This document shows, piece after piece, positions 31,714 through 44,650 of a DNA stretch of 64,000 nucleotides. This DNA is from Solen grandis. Lineage: Eukaryota; Mollusca; Bivalvia; Adapedonta; Solenidae. How positions within the stretch are numbered: the stretch's first letter is position 1; each line of letters begins with the position of its first letter. The translations under genes and the position numbers were made by a program. The notes under the pieces are model-generated. The model searched no databases. It worked only from the letters and a program-made list of their open reading frames with translations, and was not told the DNA's origin. The stretch lies in assembly GCA_021229015.1 (NCBI GenBank), contig CM037777.1, positions 67,632,411 through 67,696,410 of the forward strand, in the 5' to 3' direction.

Positions 31714-33044
31714 AAACAAGAGGGCCGTAAGGCCCTATATCGCTCACCTGAGGGGTCTTGATGTATAGGCATTGAAGACATCACCATAGGGCCAAGATTT
31801 TGAACAATCTAGGTAATGAACCATTTGATGATGCTACATACCAAATATCTAAGCTCTAGGCCTCATGGATTCATAGGAGAAGATATTTGAAAGTTTTTCC
31901 TATGTAACTCTATGTAGAACAAGTGACCCCTGGTGCGGGGTCATATATCCTATAGGCCTTATGGATTTATAGAAGATTTTCAGACTTTTCCTATATAACT
32001 CCATGTAAAACAAGTGACCCCTGGTGCGGGATTTATCACCGTAGAGCTATGATTTGAACAATCTTGTTAATGGCTCATAAGATGATGCTACACACCAAAT
32101 ATCTAAGCTCTAGGCCTTATGGTTTCATAGAAGAAGATTTTCTGATATAACTTTATGTAAAACAAGTGACCTTGGTGTGGGGTCATTTATCACCGTAGGG
32201 CTATGATTTGAACAATCTTGGTAATGGCCCATTAGATGATGCTACAAACCAAATACTAAGCTCTAGGTCTTCTGGATTCATAGGAGAAGATTTTCAAAGA
32301 TATTCCTATGTAACTCTATGTAAAACAAGTGACCCCTGGTGCGGGGTCATTTATCACCGTAGGGCTATGATTTAAACAATCTTGGTAATGACTCATAAGA
32401 TAAAGCTACATACCAAATATCTAAGCTCTAGGTCCTGCAGTTTGCAGAAGAAGATTATTAAAGATTGTCCTATATAACTCTATGTAAAACAAGTTACCCC
32501 TGGCGCGGGGTCATTTATCACCGTAGGGCTATGATTTAAACAATCTTGGTAATGACTCATAAGATAAAGCTACATACCAAATATCAAAGCTCTAGGCCTA
32601 ATGGTTTCATAGAAGAAGATTTTTTTAAAGATTTTCCTATATAACTCTATGTAAAACAAGTGACCCCTGGCGCGGGGTCATTTATCACTATGGGCCATGA
32701 TTTGAACAATCTTGGTAATGGTGTATCAGACAATGCTACATACCAAATATCTTAGCTCTAGGCCTTTTGGATGAGAAGAAGTTTTTTAAGATTTCACTTT
32801 AAAATCTATTTTTAGCTCCTGTGACCTAATTATGCAATGGACTGGAACCATTTGAACAACTTTGGTAGAGCTTTACCCAAGGAACATTCCTGCAAAATAA
32901 TTTTGAAATTGGCCAAGTGGTTTAGGAGGAGAAGTCGTTTGAACGAAAAGTTGACGACGGACGGACGCACGGACAATGGACGACGGACAACAGGCGATCA
33001 CAAAAGCTCACCTTGAGCACTTTGTGCTCAGGTGAGCCTAAAAC
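31714..33044 (+). mobile_element. Tandem-core element, family C, full copy
   Basis: It opens with a hairpin (AGGGCC-GTAA-GGCCCT, about 31721-31736) and GCTCACCTGAG (31742-31752). About six units of about 155 bp follow (CTAAGCTCTAGGCC, AAAACAAGTGACCCCTGG, GGGGTCATTTATCACCGTAG). It closes with a terminal hairpin: GCTCACCTTGAGCA (33006-33019) pairs with TGCTCAGGTGAGC (33025-33037, one bulge), followed by CTAA. It is non-coding. Related pieces are at 33916, 35510 and 45369, with a weaker one near 40668. Confidence 0.78.
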
Positions 33045-33132
33045 CCTGAATGGTGGCATTTGGCGCATTGTTTTTAAGTAAATGATACCAATGCAGGGGG
33101 CAACAAGGACACTATCTGATACACTACCAGTA

Positions 33133-33207
33133 CGAGGGGTGAGAGCAAAACTAGGCTAAGTGCCTATATAAATATTTGCATTTAGCCTAGTTTTGCTCTC
33201 ATCCTCG
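33133..33207. repeat. 75-bp near-perfect palindrome, copy 2
   Basis: The same length and arms as copy 1 (27804-27878): GAGGGGTGAGAGCAAAACTA pairs with TAGTTTTGCTCTCATCCTC. The two copies differ at scattered sites. Confidence 0.85.
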
Positions 33208-33915
33208 ACCTGATACTGTTGCTAGGATACAGAAGTTAACATGGTGGAGTTTCTGTTTCAAACAAACCCCAGGAAGATCCCCCTTATGATTACAAATCAT
33301 AATCATTGTTTACAAGTGCGAAATGCATTTATGATTACATGTAAGATTCTAGAAAACAGGGCAAACCTTAAACCTAACTATATGGTTCATTATACACTTT
33401 ATACTATGCTATTGAGTGATCATCACTTGACAATACAAAATATTTGCGATTAATATCTTACAATGACTTAACTAGCTGGAACTCCTATGTTTAATTTCCA
33501 ACTTCACAGTTTTTTGTTGTTGTTTTCATGTGAAATTTATTCATCTTTTTTTTTATTTCAAATCATGTAAATTCTAGTATTTCTTGTATTCTACACAATA
33601 TTAAGTCAGAGACAAAGAAATTAAAACTTCATGTAACTAGTTCAACTGAAACACTTAAAAAGGAAACACTTAAAAGAAAAATCCTTCCATGAGCTGTCTG
33701 ATCTGGGTCTGCTCTGTTTGCTAGTGATTCAAAACATGTCTTTATAAAGAAAAGGGTTGAATAACCCTTAACCACCAACATACATTACTACACCCCATGA
33801 TGGACAACTGGAAACCCAGACCTGACTGGAAACATTTTTCAATATGATCTGTTTTTTTTCCTCATCTAAAATGCTTGATTGAGGAATTTTAACTAAAATA
33901 TCTCAAGCATGTTGA

Positions 33916-34806
33916 AACAATAGGGCTAAAATGGCCCTGAAGAAGCTCACCTGAGAAGAGTTGCCTTATTGCCTGTACAAGTTCCTTTTTATAGCAGAGT
34001 TGTACTGAATACATAATCCATGAGATCATTTCAATTCCATAAACCAAGAAGTACCTGTTGTCAAATTTGAAATCAAACTTTGCTGAGATATTATGGCCAT
34101 AATATTGTCATGAAACTTCAAAATGATTGTTGAAGAAAATAAAAAATGCTTGTTGAAGGTGTTTGTTTTGGTTTAAAGTCCCACCAACAATATTTCAGTC
34201 ATTTGAAAGCTATGTCTACTTAGACAGATATAGTGCCCCCACACAGCAGTCTAACCCCATAGCTATGTCACTCTCAGTCACATTACCTAACACTGGGCCA
34301 ACCAGTCTTGGAACTACCTTTATATGCTGAGAACCAAGCAATGGAGCATTACCAGTACCATTTTGTCTAAGGAATCAAACCACAATCTCCCGCCCCTGAG
34401 GCTGATGCTCTAACCACTCAGCCACTGGGGACAGTATGCTAGAGTGTAAACAAAAGGAAATCTGGCATTTTTAGTAATTAAAGGGCCATAATTTCTGACC
34501 AAAATGGCCTATATCAGTCACAGTCAAACTTGGCCAAGAGATTATGGCTATAAACATTATCATAAAGTTTGAAAATAATTGCCTAAGAAATGAAAATGCT
34601 AGAGTGTAAACAAAGTGAAATGTGACATTTTTTAATATTATGACTTTAAACTTTGCCATAAAGTTTAAAAATAATAGCTTAAGAAATGAAGATGCTAGAG
34701 AGCAAACATAGAGTGTAAATAAACTAATTGTGGATTACGGACAGACAGATGGATGATGACAGATGACAGACATTCATTGATCCTAATTAATAGCTCATCC
34801 TGAGTA
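33916..34806 (+). mobile_element. Tandem-core element, family C, degraded copy with nested SINE
   Basis: The start has AGGGCTAAAATGGCCCT then GCTCACCTGAG. The end has GGACAGACAGATGGATGATG and AGCTCATCCTGAG, a decayed version of the family C 3' end. A family C SINE (34160-34440, - strand) interrupts the core. Confidence 0.65.
34160..34440 (-). mobile_element. SINE, family C, nested in a tandem-core element
   Basis: As written it runs TTTAAAGTCCCACCAACA...TATTTCAGTCATTTGAAAG...CACTGGGCCAACCAGTC...AGGAATCAAACCACAATCTC. This is the reverse of the copy at 51455 (+). Other copies are at 43955-44235 and 44360-44650. Confidence 0.75.
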
Positions 34807-35509
34807 TCTAAACCTATCTTAACCTATACACTCAATACTTCATCCTGCATACTTAAAATGTTCTAGTTAAAAGTGTGTTTTCATCTTGGATAATTAAATT
34901 AAGTCATATATATATATCTTTAAACTTGCACCTGAGCTCTATTTCTTGCCATTAATTATTCTCTTATGATATGAATCATCCGACTTTCAAGGACACAACT
35001 GCTCAGCTTATTCATCATCAAGTAACAACATATTTTCCCATCCATTTAGGCTCACATAGTCTGATATCAAAGTAAAGAAATAAAATATGTGGCCAACATA
35101 GCTAGAATTACACTATAATAAGTGATTTCAGTCATGAATGACTGCAGGAATCTGAAGTCAGTCTGGCGGAAAGCTAGATCCTTCATACAAAACCAGGTAA
35201 CTGACATAAAAGCCACAACATTTCAAAGTCTCTTTAATTTCAAACATATCTACCATCAATAAATAGAGACAAAAAAAAGCTGAGGCTGGTATCTTTACAT
35301 CCAATCTTAAGACTGTCAAAATATTAGCTTCCACTACTATTTACAGATCACAAAACTACCAGCTTACAATCTTTTTCTATGTGGACTTTGAACAGTTTCA
35401 CAGGGAACCTCAATTTTAAATAGTCTAGTTATTCACAGATCACTAAATGTTTATATTTGATAATGAACCGTAATGTCATAAAAATATTAAATTCTTTTTT
35501 CTTCTTTCT

Positions 35510-35575
35510 ATGAAAAAGAAGAGGTCATGAAGGCCCTGGAATTGCTCACCTGAGAACCAGGTATGATGGGTCAGG
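35510..35575 (+). mobile_element. Family C element, 5' end fragment
   Basis: Contains AGAGGTCATGAAGGCCCT followed by TTGCTCACCTGAG, a relic of the family C 5' end. No core units follow. Confidence 0.55.
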
Positions 35576-35579
35576 GAAA

Positions 35580-37380
35580 AAAAACAGCAAATATCTTATG
35601 TTATTAAAGGAAAATGGCTCTGCCCCCTCCAGCCATATCAAGTATAACATATCAAATCAAATTATGCACTATTTCACCTTTTTATAATAATGATTACTGG
35701 TCATTCTGATTATCTTTTTCAACCCTTTAACTCATGAATATTCATGTACAAATCTATGAGCTTTAAATGGATAAATATTAAATAATGTTTTTTTCTTTGC
35801 TGTGCAGACTGTAGAATCTAAATTTCACTTTATAATATTTTTTTTGAACAAGCACAGGACCCTGATCAGTCAGACATGGGTCCTCTCTGTTTGCCAAGGC
35901 ATCAAGAGGTAAAGGGTTAAGCAAGACGGCTGAGATGTCTTACAAAGAAAAGTACGACATGCCCACAGTTACAATAAATATAAGTCCAGTATCAATCGTA
36001 TTTCTCACTGCACTAGATAACATCACAAAACAAATTAAAAACTTCAAATGGCATTAAACAGGAATAAGAAAATACTTTGTACTCAAGCGATCCGCTATCA
36101 CTTCAGTAAATATGTGTAATTTTAAGCCCTATTATTAAAGTTAAAGATATCAGACAAAAGTTGGAATTTTTATGTTTGTCAAATGAACCTATTTGAATAA
36201 GGAGGGTTACTGGAATATGGGATGAGAAAAAGGTCAGCAAAATTACCTTAAATCTTGGTGAATACAGTATTTGTAAAGTTTAGAGTTTACTATCATTTTC
36301 AAATTAAAGGCATTTTCAGCGTTGTTTTTTTCTAACAAACAGATCTTTCTAGAATTTTACACATTAAAGTACTTTAGATTATAACATAAGATATAGAATT
36401 AAAGATAGGGGCACATACCATGCTCATTTTAAAGATTTAGCTTATGGTTAAACATCACCGTGGCTAAAATATTTGAAAAAAAAACATAGCATTAAAAAAT
36501 TGGAAGATTGTATTCTTAATACTTAATAACATATCAAAGTAATATTTTCAAAATATTTTATCAATATTTAACTCAAAAAATGAGCAACTAGAAAAGTGTG
36601 CAATGGACATGAATGCCCCTACTTTGGGCAGTAAAATTCACTAGGTCAAGGGAATGCTCCATGAATTTTGAGACAAAACCCAAGATAGGCAACTTTTAAT
36701 TACTTGTTAATTTTATAACGGTTCATAATAGTTTGGATATATGCATGACACAAGCTTTTGTGACCGACTAAGTAAGGATGGACAAAAAACCAACATAACA
36801 AATCTATATACCCCACCCCAAACTTTTAATTTTGGGTATGATAATGACTGCCTATTGAAATACAGATTAAGCTTAATATTTCAATATCCAGCTTATAACT
36901 TATTGCCAAGCAAATTTGATTTTAGTTGCTAATTTGCATAAGAAAATGCCTTTCTAAATATGTGAGGTACAGAACCAGTTACATTCAATTCACACTGTGT
37001 GTCTCTTTATTCATAAACTTTCTAACATTTCTGCATGATGATTAAAAAAGTAGGTATGTGATACCTGCCACAAAATGTATGCCCACAATAAATTCTACAG
37101 CTGATGATATCCCACTGCTTCTTTTCTCCCACATATTACCACTGAATACATAAACATAAAACTTACATAAATTTAAAATAACTGATATTAAAACCTCTAC
37201 CTACAAAATGTCTCTACTTTGGTCTGGTGCAGCCAAGTTTTTTCTGACTGTCACGCTGCGCTAACATCTCAACACAAGTAACTTTAATAGGTACATTAAT
37301 ATTTTGTTACATATATGGAGTGTCTCAAGGAACACATAACTGGCCTAGTTTTTCCTCTTTGGAAAAAAAACTGACTGGAT
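35580..37380. other. No gene recognised
   Basis: AT-rich sequence with frequent stops on both strands. I see no element termini or exon. Confidence 0.4.
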
Positions 37381-37385
37381 GAAAA

Positions 37386-38442
37386 ACTAGATCCCAAGGG
37401 CAACATGTTGAGCCCGTGGCCTAAGGTGCCCCTTTCACCTCAATGTGACCCTGACCATGGAGCTGCGGACCTAACTCTTGCACTTGACACTCCATCTCAT
37501 TGAGGTTAACATCAGTGCCCAGTTATTAAAAATCCAGGTCTAAGTTACAGCCCAGACAAGCAAATCTAACTCCATGACATTTGACCTCATAGTGTGACCT
37601 AGACCTTTGAGCTAGGGACCAAACTCTTCTGCACGACACTACGATTCATTGAGGTTAATATAACTGCCAAGCTGTTTGAAGAAGCTGCAATCCATGTCTG
37701 AGTTACGACCTGAACAAGCAAATCCAGTTCCATGACCTTTGACCTCTATGTATAACTTGAACACTGTGCAAGACACACTGTCTCACTTAGCTTGACATTT
37801 GTGTCATATTATTTGAGAATCCCTCAATCCATGGGAAAGTAACACCACGGACATACAAAAATGAACTCATTTTTTACCTTGACCTTAAGGTATGACCTTG
37901 AACTTTGAACTACGATACTGGTTCTTGTGCATGACACAACATTTCACTTAGTTTGACATTTGTGTCAAGTTATGAGGATTCCCCCCCCCCCCATTATGAA
38001 GGAGTAATGGTCCGGATAAACTGTTTTAGACCATTTTTTTACATTTGACTTTTATGTGTGACCTTGACCCTTGAGCTACGTAATTGGTTCTTGTGCATGA
38101 CACTCCCTCTCACTGAGCTAGACATTTGTGCAAATTTATCTGAAAATATGAAGTTACAGCCCGGACAAGCAAAAAACTACGTTTTTGAACTTTGACCTCC
38201 ATCTGTGACCTTGACCTTTGAGCTACGAATCTGGTTCTTGTGCATGACACTCCGTCTCACTGAGCTTGACAATTGTGTCAAATTATTTGAGAATCCTTCC
38301 ATCCGAGATGAAGTTATAGCCTGTACAAAACCAAATCCAGATGGACGCACTAACTCACGCACGCACTAATGCACGCACATACATACACCAAATCGCCATT
38401 GTGACAACAAAGTCGAGGGCACTGCAGCGGGCCCGACAAAAA
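37386..38442 (+). mobile_element. Tandem-core element, family D
   Basis: About five units of 150-190 bp sharing GTGACCTTGACCTTTGAGCT, TTGTGCATGACACTCC and TCACTGAGCTTGACA. The left end has ACATGTTGAGCCCGTGGCC and the right end CGAGGGCACTGCAGCGGGCC then CGACAAAA, a short inverted pair (GAGCCCG against CGGGCCCG). It is non-coding. Confidence 0.7.
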
Positions 38443-38449
38443 AATAACT

Positions 38450-39480
38450 AGGGGTATCACAGGAGTGTTACACCATGCAGGCTTTTCTCTGGAATGCTCA
38501 ACCTGTGCAGAAATAGAAAGTGTGAGAAAAGTTTCATTTATTTAAGTTGGTCTCAGAATGATGCATTCAAAACATTTTTGAAGTTCAACTTCTATCTGAC
38601 ACGTGAATAATAAGTTTTACCTGACAACAATAACTGCATGCAATGCTGAAAATTTTGGTCAAGACAAAACGCTTTCCTACTTCTAATTTGTGTTGATTTT
38701 AATGTCAGTATACTCAGATTATTGACACATGATAAAATTTCATGGCAGACTACAATTCAGGACAACTGAACATTACATCAAAACGTGAAATCACAAGAAA
38801 GGAGACAACTGGTACTAACAATCTCTGACACTTGATAATTTTGTAAAAGAACAGACACGCAATTATAAGCTGATCTTATTTCCAACCTTTTTATATGATG
38901 GTACAATGAACTGGTGGTATTTACATACTAAGTTATTTTTGCATAATATTTGTAGCTTTGGGTCTTTGATGGTGAAAGCAAAACAGATATTTAAAAACTT
39001 TCAAAACCGAAAATTTTGCTTAAAAATAACCCATCAAAACCCCTGGTAATGGCAATAACTGTGAACAGGTATTCATAAAATGTGCATGATTAAAAGTGCA
39101 CCAAGACTGAAGCATAAAAAGGATGCATGCATTTAAGTTTAAGCAAGGGAGAAAAGTGAACACCTGACAAACATTGATATTTTTATTATGAACATGATGT
39201 GCTCGGGAACACACGTGTCAGCTGCTGATGCATGATGGAAAAAAAATGTGATGGACAGACGGATGGACACAAAAATAGTTACTTTTTTTTTATATCTAAT
39301 TTTCCACTGCAGCAGCAGTTCTGGCATACGTATACACAAACTACATATCTTTCAGATACCTGTTTTTTGAGAAACTAGTATGTATTTGTTTTTCCATGAC
39401 AAGGACCTAGTGTTTTAGTACTAGCACCAATTTGGATAACATTAAATCGAAGCTCTAACAACTACCTAACCAGCTGACAG
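38450..39480. other. No gene recognised
   Basis: I looked on the - strand for further USP38-like exons downstream of the pseudogene at 39.5 kb and saw none. Confidence 0.4.
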
Positions 39481-39486
39481 TCTTAC

Positions 39487-40447
39487 CTGATCCACCTTGT
39501 TTTCTGTGACTGTGATGAGGATGCTGTACTTCTGTACTGATGCCAGCCCCTTCAGAAGGCCACAACCCAATTGTCAACAAACCGTACGTTGGCCATTGCA
39601 ACCAGTCGATGATTCGCTGTATTGCTGTAACCATGTTTCTTATCGATGCTTGAAATCACTGATGGCATTTTTCACACTATACTTATCATCTCTGTTGGAA
39701 GGTACTGAACTAGCGAGCCCAGACACAATGAGGTTTCAAACTCTGAATTTGCCGAAATTATGCCAAAAATAACTTTAAGGGAGTCCAGAACAGTCCTGAA
39801 GTCAGTGTTGTTTCCAGATGTGAGCCAGAAGGGAAGCCACTGTGTTCACGTCTTTAATAAAACCAACAATTTCTCCCTCTGCATCTGGAGAGTTACACAA
39901 ACTAAGGGAGTGAATCAAGTTAGTGCAAAATGGAAGAGTAAACTCCCCTTTTTGGTATGCACTCTTTGAACTCCATAGAAAAAATCGTAAAGTTTTTCAG
40001 ACACTCAAGCACAGGGTGTTCTCTAACATACCCCATTGCTTTAGCCTCAATTACCGAACAGTGGTTCCGATACATTGACGTAACCTGCAGAATTCTCATG
40101 CTTCTGTGATCAAAATCGGAACCTTGTTCTCATTCCGACTTTTTTCGATATCAAGGACATAAGGTGATCTTTGTTTGAAGAATTGTTCGAAAACCTGGAG
40201 GTTATGTTTTCCCCAGTTACTGTACACCTTCAGTCCATGAACACATTCTAACTCTGTTTTCTCCATCCAGAAACCTTTTGTCATCAGGTTCAAGCACAGA
40301 GATCACAGAATTAATTGGCTGTGCAGAAGACCCTTGCTCGGCAATCTTCAGCAACAAATTAAGCTTGACTGCTTCCGTATGCTGCGAGCTCAGAATGCCT
40401 TTGAGAATGACATCCATTTTCTCACTGTGTTTCTTGTCCCTCCGCAC
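39487..40447 (-). pseudogene. USP38/USP35-like deubiquitinase N-terminal exon, frameshifted pseudogene
   Basis: USP38 and USP35 are deubiquitinases with a long helical N-terminal part before the USP catalytic domain. On the - strand an acceptor (TGTTTGCAG) precedes a start at 40417 (MDVILKGILSSQHTEAVKL; human USP38 begins MDKILEGLVSS). Further matching pieces lie in different frames: HGLKVYSNWGKHNLQVFEQF, FKECIPKRGV, DVNTVASLLAHIWKQ, LDSLKVIFGIISANSEFETS, LGSLVQYLPTEMISIV, IQRIIDWLQWP and WVVAFLKGLASVQKYSILI. They are collinear with the human protein, but at least five frame changes, several stops and an internal deletion separate them. A donor (GATCAG|GTAAGA) closes the exon. No USP catalytic domain was found nearby. 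IGHMBP2 exons in the same window are clean, so sequencing error is an unlikely explanation. Confidence 0.82.
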
Positions 40448-40449
40448 CT

Positions 40450-40968
40450 GCAAACATACATCAGAAACAACATTAAATATATGCATTTATTATGATTAAA
40501 TATGTTAATATTCTTTACATAATTAGGAAAGTTTCTGTTCTGAAAATAGCATGCTGATGTATTGTTATATAAAAAACATATACAGCATAACATTCATGAT
40601 GATGGAATTTTCTGGTTGAATATAACTAATTTTATCAGGTTAAAACTGAACCAGAGAAAGATGTGATAGTAAAAACAAGACAGTGATAGTGGCCCAGGGT
40701 TGCTCACCAAAGTACAATCAGCCTAAATATAGCCTATAGGTCATTTAAGATTTGACTTAATGGACCCCCCAACATTGGCCAGATTCTACAGAGTACAAGG
40801 AAAGAATCCAACAGACTTTAAAATAAACCAACAAACTGACTGATTACAGTTAAAAAAAAATTGTGTCAGATATTACAACAAAATGTACATGATCAAATGT
40901 CTTCCGATCTGTAAAAAGACAGTACCACTCACATTGCTTAGCTGAATGAGCTTAACTTAGCTATCAAG

Positions 40969-40999
<31 letters not shown>

Positions 41000-42190
41000 T
41001 TTCTTTTCCATGATAATATGAAGCACAGAAGGCAGAATGCCCTGTTTATTTCAGCAGTTCTTACATAATATATCACAATGGTCCCCCCAGTAAACTTCTC
41101 TGATCAATAGCTTCACAACCCTCCCATTTATTCTTTAGCAGTGCCCCAAAACATTCTGGATATACCCAGCAAAATAATAAACAGGGTGCATAACGGTACA
41201 TAATCTTGATCGATCTCGCCGACAGTGAGATAACCCAGACACCCCGGGGACTCTACTTGGTGAAAGATCTGTTTTATTGCAACTGTTTCTTCAATGATAA
41301 TACCACGGTTGTCAGATGTATGAGGTAACATTGTGTGACAAACAATTGTACAGGTCTATATACCAAACACAATTGTCAATGAATGAATAGATTTACGTGG
41401 ATATATAGTGACACAGTTCTACAATCTTTACCATTACTCCAAGCATATACAGATAAAACATGCTTCCTAGTACTATGTCATAATCTAATATATACAGATC
41501 AAATTACACCTCCTTATAAAATCTATGTGCATCAGAATATTATAGCAATTAGGCTCATGCCAAAGATGTCATAATTTTAAAATAAAGACTCGCATTTATT
41601 TAATTTACAAATTTTTGTTTTATGACTTAATGCATATTACATTGTATATGTTTTAAGGGCATATGAAACACTGGAGTTTTTCTTGCTGTGCATCATTGTG
41701 TAGAATCTCAGCTACAAATTGTATGAGCAAACAAAGAAGACTCTGGTCAGGCAGCAACATGAGGAAGCAAGCTGTCAAAATATGTCCATATGAGAAAAAA
41801 GCTTTATGAATAAAATCTAGAATAGATCGTGCTTCCATAGAAAGTGGAAAAAGACTGATTTGCCTAATTAATGTAAATAAAAACCTTAGCCCCGCCCTAC
41901 TGCCATGGGCCCATGGTCCAGTGGTATTGTTCCTTGGCACAGATCTTATGGTTAAAAACCCAGGTGGGGGCTAGAAGTTCTCAAGACCTTCCCCTGCCTG
42001 GTGAAAAACAGGCTTAACTAGGAACCATCAAGAGGAAAACAACTTGTTTCCCATGTAACTTGACATGTATTTATACTGAAAAAAAAAACTCTTCCCTAAC
42101 TACCAGGTCTTTCATTTTCTCTTTTATCCATTCAATCACTGACTAACTTACTGACTGACTGATTCATTCATTCAATGACTTTCAATGACT
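40450..42190. other. No supported gene; short repeats
   Basis: Contains a GA microsatellite (40973-40999), a probable family C 5' relic near 40668-40740 (GGCCC...GCTCACC) and an isolated 67-codon frame on the - strand (41128-41331) without a recognisable domain. Confidence 0.4.
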
Positions 42191-42193
42191 TAT

Positions 42194-43040
42194 TCAACAA
42201 GAGCTGTCCCAAGATAGAGTGCTCCTCTTTTCTGAATACTGGATAGTATAATGTTAGCTATTTCTATTTTTAGTGTTAAACATAAAATACATGTGACATA
42301 TTAAAGGTATTGAGCCCAAAAACATATGGGAAGTTAAAACATCTTAGCTTTAGTACTAAGTATTCCATCTAAAATGAACAGTTTAAAAAATAGCTAAGTT
42401 GAAAAAAGGCATAACTGTACAAAAATGAATCAAAGATTTATATGCCCTTTTGAAATCTTTTCTTAATGAAAGTGATCAAGTGTTCCAACCTTGAAGTGAA
42501 TATGTTTGACATGTTTTGAGTAATTAACATTAACTAATTGAAAAAAAAAAGTTAAAAAAGGGGTATGATTGTGCAAACAATAATTTTAGGGTTACCTGCC
42601 CTTTAGAAATGGCTGACCTTAACAAAAAACTTAGCCAACCCAGAATTTTTTAATAAAAAAAAAAGGGGGGCATAACCATACCAAAATGAATTTAGGATAC
42701 CTCTTTTTAAAATGGTTCCTATATATTAGATATAAAAACGTTTGAATTGAAAATATGTTTTAATAGTTTTAGGGAAAATCTAACCATTACAGAAAATGTT
42801 AAGTAGAAAAAGGGCCATAGCTTTGCAAAAATAATTTTAGAGTTACCTGCCCTTTTGAAATGAGTTCCTTTTTTGATAGTACATGTCCACACAAGTATAC
42901 AAAGTTTGAAGTGATTAAGGTTGATGGTTATAGAGAAATGAACCTGACTGAAAACCTTAACCAACATCAACACCGACGCTGATAAGAGGGTCATGAAAAT
43001 AGCTCCACTTTTTTTTTCTTTGAAAAGTGCAGCTAATAAC
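42194..43040 (+). mobile_element. Tandem-core element, family F, degraded
   Basis: It begins AACAAGAGCTGTCCCAAGAT. Core units share AATAATTTTAGGGTTACCTG, CCCTTT.GAAATG and AAAAAGGGCCATA. It ends near GTGCAGCTAATAACAGAG. No coding capacity. Confidence 0.55.
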
Positions 43041-43954
43041 AGAGTACAAGCTTTATATACCAAAGAAAACATAAAACTAGATATTTTATCAGTATGAAGG
43101 AGTTGGCAACATTCTGTACATGGTCAATACATTATCCATCAAGTGTCAAACTCTGACACATGAAAATACACAACAGACACATGGGACTCAGGTGATCTTG
43201 ACAGGTGACAACACTGGAAATTGAATCATTTGTATGTACATCATAAAAACAAGAGCCGAAAACATGAAACAACATTTTTTAGTTTGATAAATATAATGTT
43301 CATTACCGTCTATAAAAGAGTCCATTTGAACACATTTATAATCACAGGATAGGTGATACAATGAAATCAAAGCTCATTGCAAATTGGCTAAAATATTTAG
43401 GCCTATATATCAAACAATTAAAATACATGTAGTTACAATTCAGTTTGATATTAGAAAATACATCTTTTTACAAATAGTTCTTTCAAATTCTATAATTATA
43501 CAGAGACACTTTAAATCAAGCAAAGGGATTGATTGAAAGTTTTATAATAATAATTATGCTGTGAAACTTCCTGATCAAAATTTGGTAATAATGAATATGT
43601 GTTACGCAAGTTTTACAGTCCTATAAATAGCAACCATTACAAACAGATCTCTTTATATGAATTACTGGATGTTAATGTTATTCACCATTATCATCCAAAG
43701 TATCAATCATCAAGCTATATATACAACCACTTGCATGTATTATATCATTGCAAAAAAAAAGAGAGAGAAAAAAAAAGAAAATCTTAGACAACGTCCTGTC
43801 AGCTTTTACATGATACGATAACATGCATGGCTTCATTTATTTTCAACCTTAATTGAACAGATAACATTCACAAAGGAAAGACAGTTGCCTGTTAGTGAAT
43901 GAGTTAACATTAAAATTGAGCTTTTGCAAACCATAACCTGTCAGGGTACGAAAC

Positions 43955-44235
43955 ATTTTGTTTGTTTGTTGGGTTAAATGTCCCACAGACAGTATTTCAG
44001 TCATTTGGAGACTTATGATCTTTACTTGTGACAGATATAGGGCTGTCATCCTGTCACATTACAGACATGTGGCATGATACCACACCCAGTCACATTATCC
44101 TGACACTGCGCCAACCAGTCCTGCAGCTACCCTTATATGCTGAGCGCCAAGCAAGGGTACCAGTACCATTTTTTTACAACTTTTAAAGTTTGCGCCAGGG
44201 ATCAAACCACGACCTCCCACTCCGACCAATTAAGT
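43955..44235 (-). mobile_element. SINE, family C
   Basis: As written: TTGGGTTAAATGTCCCACAG, TATTTCAGTCATTTGGAG, CATGATACCACACCCAGTC, GCGCCAACCAGTCCTGCAG, GGGATCAAACCACGACCTCC (tRNA-like head in reverse). Confidence 0.75.
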
Positions 44236-44359
44236 ACTTCAAACACTGAAGTGCATCTTACAAAAATGTGTAAAACCTTTTATTAATCTATCTAAAACCT
44301 TTTATTTATTCTATCTCACACAAAGTGCAATCAGTTTCAGGTGCCTGTGTTGTGCAAGG

Positions 44360-44650
44360 ATGATGTTAATGTTCCAACAAGAGTAATTTCAGTCACTTAA
44401 GGATTTTGTCTACATGAGACAGATATTAAGGCTCCTTTCAATGTATATCACACTGCAGGCAAGTGGCAAGATTACCACACCCAGTCATGGCGACCTGACA
44501 ATGGGCCAACCAGTCCTGAACTGTATTTGCTAATCCAGGCATTGAGTACCGTTTTCATTTTTTTAAATGAGTTGGGTAAGTGGAAGCCGGGATCAAACTA
44601 GGTAGGACCTCCTGGTTACGGGTCAGAAACTCAGCCACTTGCCAACTGGA
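44360..44650 (-). mobile_element. SINE, family C, second copy close by
   Basis: The same order of landmarks as the copy 400 bp upstream: AATTTCAGTCACTTAAGG, ATTACCACACCCAGTCATG, GGGCCAACCAGTCCTGAACT, GGGATCAAACTAGGTAGGAC. Confidence 0.65.

Noticed and set aside
39497..39969. Plus-strand frames of 91 and 69 codons
   Set aside because: Antisense shadows of the USP38-like pseudogene.
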